From: Parelaphostrongylus tenuis
Taxonomy: Eukaryota > Nematoda > Chromadorea > Rhabditida > Metastrongylidae
DNA length: 64,000 bases
Reading direction: 5' to 3'
Assembly (NCBI GenBank): GCA_019055375.1
Contig: JAHQIW010000201.1
Coordinates: forward strand, 143,669 to 207,668
Positions 28,201 through 37,200 of this stretch are shown piece after piece (positions within the stretch are counted from its first letter, which is position 1; every line of letters begins with the position of its first letter). A program made the position numbers and the translations under genes. The notes beneath the pieces were generated by a model, which was not told where the DNA came from, made no database searches, and was given only the letters and a program-made list of their open reading frames with translations.

Positions 28201-31200
28201 TCATACTACCTTTTACTGCTTTCGAAGTGAGTTGTGACAACTTTACAGCGATATTTTGGTACTAAATAGTTGAATTCTAATCATGAGAAAATTCGTTCTA
28301 CGAAAAGTTAGAACGTTTGTGAGTAAACCTCCAAAAATTTTTCATTAAAAAAACGCACATTTGTCGAATTTTCAAAGAGAGGAGTGCATGCGGGACAATG
28401 TTAGAGGTGCGACGCGACGCACACAAGGCCGATGGCTCGATCTCGCGCCCGTGGCTCACCAAGCCGTCTATCCTTCCTGGGTCAGTAATTTGCATTAGAG
28501 TTGCCTAGGAGGACAAGCAGCACTGACTCAATACAGCGGTGTGCCACCGTGAAACATTTTAAATACGAAGCTAAAAATTGAAGGCGAATGCATGGGCGCA
28601 TTATCAGGCTGTCAAAATGTTTGGCTCATCGATTCAACATATCATGATACTCTTGGAGGAGTGTCTGAATTGTTCAATCTTCAGATGGTCCGGGAAGTAC
28701 TATGCACAGACTAGATGTTGGCAATGGGGCAGCGACTGGCACCTAACCTAGCTACGGCCTTCATGTGCAAAGTAGACTCCAGTGATTGATCTCCGGCCAT
28801 TACTCTACTGTAGGTATATAGATGATTGCTTGGTCACCTGTGCGACTCAAGGAGAGCTAGACAGATGTTTTAGATTGCTTGGTGGCCAGGCATAATAGAT
28901 AAAATTCTTCCATGAGACACCAAAAGATAATTGGCTTCTTTTTCTAAACGTGCAAGTAAACTTAAGCGATAAAGGCCATATTAAAAAGTGGTACCGAAAG
29001 CCAAGTAATAAAAAAATCCTGGTTCACTATCTCTCCTCTCGTCCCTCGCACATAAAGAAGGCGTTAGTAAAGAACATGTTTCGAACAGCCGCACCGGAGA
29101 GGAGCAGAGAAGAGAATCCGAAAAGCTAGCTTGGGAAATAGCCATTGCTAATGGCTACAACTTTGTAACCCCCCGGCTTAGGTTTAAAGGAAATCACACG
29201 TCCTTGTCGAAAGTTCTAGAGAAAGTAGGGTTCCATTTATCCTCCCGTTGTGGGATAAGTACGGCTATAAAACGATGCTTGAAAAGAGCAGGCTCAGAGC
29301 ATGTGATGTCAGTAGCAGAAATACCACCAAATATTCTTAGGTGCTAGTTAGTTCGTAATCGTTTATATGACCGCCTCTGCACAGCAAAAAACTGCCGATT
29401 GTGCCCTTACGGCAGAGACGGTGATTGCATGAGCGTAGGTTCAGTTTACCGAATCTATTGCAAAAGCGTGCGACAATAAATATATTGGCGAAACGGGTAG
29501 GCCGCTCTACGCTCGCATAGAAGAATACCTGGCTGACATGAGCCATACCAGAAGAAACACCCCGCTAGGTATACATAGAGTCCGGAAGCATGCCGGAGTG
29601 CTGATATGGAGGTCAGCATCCTTAAGCAGGTGAGGCGTTCTGGATAAACACGATCAATCTAGCTATGAACCGCAGAGAAGAATGCCTCGTAATCACTCGT
29701 GATATGAGTCAATATGTAAAACTGTTATTTTGATGGGTGAAGTGCATTACTGCCCTATGTAATTACCGTTCCGTTGTTCTTCACCTGTTCATTCAGTGAA
29801 AGACATATAATAAAAAGCGGTGAGTATGTTAAGGGTTGACTTTGTGCTTGATGCGATCGAAATCTAGTTCTGACAATTTTCTATAAAGAAGTGATGGAAG
29901 TGTTTGACTGATTGCATTGTAAACAACTTTGACCATCCCAGGCTCTGACGAAGACGACCTGTCGAAACCTTAGCTATTTGTGCGCGTGAATAAGGTTTGG
30001 ATTCAATACCTCTTACCCCATTAAAGAAGAAAGAAAAAATCGAGCATTCCTTAGGGATTGATCAGTACTAAGATCTTCATCCTTTATCTTTTCTTTTCAA
30101 TGGAAAGTAGCCAAAATATCGTACAAATTCCTATTTTTCATTATGAACTGTGTGGTTTGGAGTCGCATTGTGTGAGATGCTATCCTACTTTCTTGCCTTT
30201 TTTTATCCAACAGAGCTTTTCTCTTAGACTATTAATGATCATTCGATAGGTGAAGCTTTCCGTCTCGCCTAAGGGTAGAGTGCATGTTTAGAGCGTGTTG
30301 TCTATATGAATCGAAATCAGAATGTATTTTATGCGGAACTTAAGAAGGGTGGGTATTTCCGGGTTTTCTGAATGGGTCACTCTATTATTCAGTCCCTAAG
30401 AAAGTTTTAAAGGGAAAAATGACAGGCTGGGAAAACCAGAATTCAAAGGGAGAGATTTAAAGGACTGATTGACCCTGGTTTGACACCCACCACAGCGTCC
30501 ATATTGGTTGTTAGGTGTTAACTATGCCAACAAAAAACTAGCATACATGACTGTGCTGAATAAAATAAGGTTTGCAATATTTTGAAGAACTACGTTTAAT
30601 CTGTAGGGTTCGAAGTTGAAATATAGAACAAGTATATTCAATAGAGTATAAAAAGCAGAATTACACAAAAAAGGTCTTTTGATTTTTTTAACCTAAAAAA
30701 CTTCCCCAAAACCTCGTGCTATTGATTTGATCAACAAAGAAGTATACGAAAATAAAGACGTAAGCTTACAAAATTGAAAATGACACTACCACTAAAAGAG
30801 CCGCTGATTATTCAATGAGTCGTAGACTGGTCGAATGGCAAAAAAGCAATGGAAGGAAAGGGCAGCATTTCGAAGGCATGAACTTATGCAAGGAAGAAAA
30901 AAGCGCTTTCAAAATATGACCGTAAATTCGATTATTTATATCTAAACAGATTTTCCAAGCAAATAAGTCGAATTACTGGCAACACACCTAAAGTAAACTT
31001 TCCCTTCGCTAGCCGGTGCGTAGTAAACGGCAATAGCACTTTTGTTTAACCGTTGCAGCGGTTCCACTCTATCTGAACATAAAGGGTTCAAAAATAGTTT
31101 TCATTCAAGAAACTAAGCAATCTGCTTATTGAGCTCATAATTAGACAAAGATTGGGAAACTTAGAGAATACATCTAACTGCAGAATCGAGTTAGAATGGC

Positions 31201-34200
31201 GGTAGCATTTTTCTGAAGTTCAATGAAGCGAATACTCTATGATGAGCATCAGCATTCCGCATATTAATCTCTCATTTGACCAACAATGCAGAATGACCAC
31301 CGGGTTTTACGTTTTCTGGACATTTTTTGCAGTGACGAAATGTCAAGGTTCCGACCGCTACAGGCACCAGTGGATACAAATCACCATTTGTCGTCGATCT
31401 TTCTTCTGTACATTTTTCTTCAGTCAATCCACATTCAGGTGACAATAACTCAGTATTAGGGATGTATTCGATGCACATGTGGTCAATGGCCAGACTGAGC
31501 GTCGAGTCTACTCATCAGCATAGGAAATCTTTGATATGGTGTCAAACTTGTCTGCGATGAACCTTCCCGATCTACAAAGGCTTCGGTCCTTCCGCAGTGT
31601 GAAAGCCAAAAAGCAGTCTATTAGAGCATCCACCAATTCCGGAAATCAATTCGGCCATACAAAAATAATAAGTTTTAGAATGACAGCCGAAAAAAATGTA
31701 AAACAGGAGATCCACAGGAATATAAGTGCGCGGAAACGAGTTAAATATAAGTGCTAGGATCATCGTAGTAGGGGGATCTATCACGTGAACTCAGATTACG
31801 TGAAGAACGGTTTTTTCATAAGTTTTGACACTGCGGCAGTAAACACCAAATTTATTAGCCAGAAGAAATTATGATTGCTTAATAACACTAAACAAAATAT
31901 GTGCTATTAGCTCGAACACATTTCTGCCATTTCTCAGGCAACAAGTCAATACTGCTTTGCGCAGAATTTTCTAAGCTTTCTTTTGGTATGAAATTTGTAC
32001 ATACTTGCCGCATCATGGCCGCTCAACAAGGCCTTCATCGCAATTTACTGCTTTTATCTGCTTTATGAGTGCGAATTGGGGACGTGATGCACAGACCGCG
32101 TTTAGGAATGTCAACCGCGCGTAGGCTCAAGGATTTGTGTTTAGGCGAATAGCGTTTCCGTTCCTTGCTGGGTTTCGCTATGATGTCATGACGCCATGAT
32201 GCGGCAAGTATGGACAAAATTGGTACCAAAAGAAAGTTTAAAACATTCTGCACAAATCAGTGATGATTTTTTGCCTGAGAGATGACGGAAATAGCGATGG
32301 TGTATACTTTGAATTATGTTGTTAAGCAGTTCTAATTACCTCTGATTAAAACATTTGATGTTTACTGCTCTAGCGCGCACATCTATGAGAAGACCTAATA
32401 AATCCTTAAAAGCCTCCTTAAATCCTTAAATCCTTAGAGCTTTCTTAATGCAAATGACAGTGACGATTTTGGTGATGTCCGTATAATACTTAATAGTCCA
32501 CTGCAACGTTAAAATGCATAACGCCAAAATAAATTTCCAGAAATTCTATGTAATAAATGCCAAAAATGCGAAAAATGAAGTAGTCTACACAAATTACAAA
32601 ATATTCCTTTCGAGATATCGGTACCTGGTAATCTTTCACCGAATCCTACGATTCCATTTGGAGAGATGTAGATCTCGTTATAGGAGTTTTCCATGTATAC
32701 CATTGGTACATCGATGGCAACAGCATGCTGGCCGGAACTAATGTCCAAAATCTAAAACCATCGAGAAATATCTTAAATTACTTACATTTCTACTTTTCTA
32801 AGCAATTATAACGTTTTCTTTCTTAGTGTATCACTGCAACATTTGTTTTGAGGAATTATGCGAACTGTGAGAAGTTTTTTCATAAATTTTGTGTTCCTAG
32901 GCCAATGATGACTGAGATCCACTTTCATTAACTACGCCAATGATCACATAATTCATCATTTTTTAATGAGCAGACACGTGGTTGTTGACAGCAAGATTTA
33001 TTCGTTGTAACTCTGGTTGACGTTTCGGTGGTTTCACCTACTTCACAGCGTTGAAAGGTTAAATTAGGAAGCAGTATACTCGGTCATACGCGATTCTGAA
33101 AAAGGCGGAACCGGCGAAACGTCAGCAAATATTGCGTTGATTGGATCCTGTTGCAACAACCTCTTGCCTGTGAGACCTTAATTACCGGAAAATGGTGTAG
33201 GGAATTTGAAGAAAGCACAGTATACTAAATTGTAATCTTAGACGTTGAGTACAGTTATTAAAGAACCTGTAGCGCAATGTTAGTGACTACGTTCATTGCT
33301 CGGACGCTGCCTATGAGGTGGCTTAACTCAGAACTAAGCCCAAGGTCTCTCAATCCTTCGGTCTTAGGAAATTGGTATCATACCTTTGAGACAAGCTGAC
33401 TCTTACTAAGACACTTAGAAACACTCTAGCACGGCTATTTCGAGGTTTCCAAGAAGAGTGGACTTGAAGAACGAATGAAAAGTTTTTTTTACAACGCCTT
33501 AACGAAAGAGAAACATGTGTAATTAACAAGTGCATATTTCTCGCAGTACAAAATTCCTTCTTTAGATTATCAGTAACCGTTAGATAGCGTAATGTCTCCT
33601 GATTTTGTGCTTATTTTCTGGAAATGCGTTTAGCAGGGAAATAGGATCGAGTTTCAGATTTTTGGTAACGTTGTTTGCAGGCCATCCGACAAGGTGAGGG
33701 TCGTGGCAGTGGACGTGGCAAAGGCGGAGCGAGGCGGAACGATCCATATTTTGTTATTCAATAGGGAAGCTTTCCTCGGCTTAGAAAGAATCTCTAGATA
33801 AAACAATTGATTGAGATACTGCGAAATTTCCTCTACACATTGATGTGCTTCACGGCTTCCAGTAAATTACATGTGACAAAAATGATGGCGAAAGGCGAGT
33901 GTAAAACATAAATTTTGATCTGGGTGCAACAACGTTATAAAAGAGTGTTATGAAAGACCGGCGGAGTGGAACTGTAGCCTCAAGTCTCAGCTTTCGAACG
34001 GTCACTAACACTCCTACGAAAAAATCTTCTCCAGTGAATGAGATCGATTTTTCATTTGCTCCTTCTTGAACTGAAAACCTTAAAACGTTTTTGACGTTGT
34101 TACAGAAGGAAAATTTCTTGTTTCAAGCACACATTTTACTCGCAAGACAAAGATCTTTCTTTAGGCTGTTAGCAATCGTTCGATAGCGCAAGATTTGGTG

Positions 34201-37200
34201 ATTGCAATGCCGTGCTTATTTTCTGGAAAGACCGTTTCTGTGCAGTACATCACAGGGAAATAATATTAGTTCACATACGCGAACATGTCCTTTCTGGCTA
34301 TTTTGCGGGCTAGGAGGAAAGCTACACAGGGATGTTGCTGTTTCAACAAGGTCAACATTGGACGCCTCTTCGGCGGGTCATATGTGATGTACGATTTTTG
34401 TTATTCATTCAGAAATTGTTTCTCCGCTCTGTTAGAAACATCAGATTGAACGTATGACTCTGATACTACAAGATTTCCCCTACACGTTCATATGCATTTT
34501 GCGTTTCAGGGAAGTGACAGTAAGATTGCGTGGCCGATGTAAGACATAATTTAACTTGAATTTCACAGCATTGTAAAGTAGTAATTTGAAAAGACTGCCA
34601 CATACCATGCTGGTTAGAGATGTAAATGATTACTAACACTCTTATTGAAGTTCTTGTCTAGCGAAAGAGATCGTTTTTCATCCGTTTTTCATCCTGTGCT
34701 ACCAAACGGGAAGGATCTCAAGATTTTATTATAGATATAAAATTTTTTACATTTTACTATCAAAAAAACTGCGAGCTGTTTTCCATTACATGACACGCGA
34801 TAATCTGTAATCCACTAGCGATTTGCGTCCTTCTCAAAAACAACGATAATTGTGGTCGCTGTTTCTCCCACTGACCTGCACAAATTCAATTTTCAGTCAC
34901 ATATTCATGAGAATTTCGCAAAAAGGTCAGTCCTCGCCTAAAGTTGGACCATATGCTTCTTTTTGGACTAATTTTTTTTCACAGAAATCATCGTATATAA
35001 GGTTTTAGAAAAGTGTATTTACAAGTCATCCTAGTTGATTTTATACTAACTTGCTCACCTCTATCACTGAGCTCTCTATTTTTGCTTTCTGCGCACCTAT
35101 TGTATAAGTCTTCTAGTGAGATTTTTAGATGTCAGCGCTGAATGTACGTAGCGAAAATAAAAGTCAGAAAACAATCTACTGCCGCCGATTCACATAGCGA
35201 TAACCAAAGGTTCGAATCACTGAACAATTTATAGGTTTCGCTTGATCAGAAGACCTTAAAAGCAGTTCTTCAATCAGAAAATCATGGAAACTACCGCTAA
35301 AAATAACTGAAACGTCCAAATTGAGGTTACGCAAAGGAAAGAACAACTAAAGACACTCCGCCGATCTTTGACTAGAAATTCGCACCAGTATGGCACTATG
35401 CTGTCGATCTCGTCCAAAATATCATTGATTACATTGCACTTTGAGTTCAATTTTCAATTGTCACAAACCTCAAACCTGCTGAATAATTATCCTAGCCAAA
35501 GCTGCGTTTGAAAACTTGGGGAATTCAACCCATAGCTTACTTATTGAACTACAAAACACACATGTTGTAACGCGTGATTGAGCGATGAGAATTGATTGTA
35601 ATTTTGATTTTTCTGCAAGCCTTTGTCAAACTGATGGTTTTTTTGGTCAGAATTCTTTCCCGAATGAAGTACTCAATACATTGTTGGATAATAGCTCAAA
35701 AATTTCGCCCTCCTTGGAACCGTTCAACTTCCTTTGTAGGAGAGCTCATCGGTGTGTTGTCACACACTGTGAGCGTTTTTGTCTTTTCGTAGTGCGTGAT
35801 AACACACCGTCGAATTCTCCTTCATAGGCAGTTGAACGACTCTGAGAAAGACGAAATTTCCGAGACGTTAGTGATTGATGTTGAATGAAGAAGTACCAAT
35901 CCCTTGCATGTATTAGATGAAAGAAGATCACTTCAATCGTGTGATATTCTAATATATTTGACTGTATGTCACTACGGAGATCCACGTCATAAGATGTTTG
36001 CAGATGTTGTGTGCACTAGACTTCAGTCATAGTGGGTTATGAAATTCATGGCGACATTAGACGATATTTCGATTTCGGACACACAAGTGATAGAAGAAGG
36101 AGAATGCAGCGCAGTTGTTGGAGGCGCTGAAGAAACCAGACGGGATCGGTCGGTGATTCAAGCCCGCATCGCTTGCTCAGCAATCCACCTCTTCCTTGTC
36201 AATCTACGTTCTGGAATCGGTAAATTGGTGCTGAACGTTACTGGAAGGACAAAACTATCGACCTGAAACATCGGTGGGTCAGTACTGGTCACTGAATGAG
36301 GCTCGAGAAAATCTAATGAGTTCTCAATTCAGCATTAAAAGTCTGATCTCTCCATCTCATGGATGATAAAGCATTTTTTCAAATCTTTAGTTGCTTGCAT
36401 GATGGATAGTTAGCCTTGCTTTCTTGGTCATATTGTCCACTCCTGCCGATTACTCATGATGCTTTCGCACTCCTCTCGCACTTTGTCATAACAGCATGCT
36501 ACTAGAATATCTTGATCAGAAACAAGATCAAATAAAAGCGGGCTAATCTAATGGTAAATGAACAAACAACAACTGCAAGCTTGTTGGGATGACTTTGGAC
36601 TAAAATTAAGATTCGTCTGCTGATAAGCACTGTGCGAGAAGTTTCCTACGTTTGTTACACACCTACGTTCCCTATCCGGAGCATATTACAAATCGATCAT
36701 GCAGACGTGTAGTTGTTATGTCTTTTCATGAGAAAATCTATTATATTGTGCATACTACAGCTTTTTATGTATATTATAGCCACAATTCCAATGCATCTTC
36801 AATTCTAGTCTATAAAGACCTTCAGATTATCACATTCCTATATAATTTCACTTCATGAACACATTCAATTCCCATATGACCCCATAAAAACCACGATTTC
36901 CGGATAAAGTTATGCAACGTCGTGGAATTCGCTACAGAAGTAAAATCGTTTTAAATAGGATTGCGAGAGGAGCGCTGTGGCGTGAAATTGAGGCACGTCA
37001 TGCTTGGACAGACACGACATAATCAGATTTTGAAACAGGAATTACGTAACAAAGTACTGGACATTAGAACGTCACTGTTCAACTATTTAATCCAAAAATA
37101 GTTGAATCTTTTCAATAAATCACAAGTGAAATACACAAGTTGAACAGCTTTCTTTATTCTAAGCTAAATTCTCTTATGGAATGAATCACGAATTGTCACA

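Noticed and set aside
31272..31478. Cys-containing minus-strand ORF between nidogen exons 2 and 3 as an extra NIDO exon
   Set aside because: Exons 2 and 3 already join in phase and align contiguously to the family; this frame has no NIDO similarity and would disrupt it.
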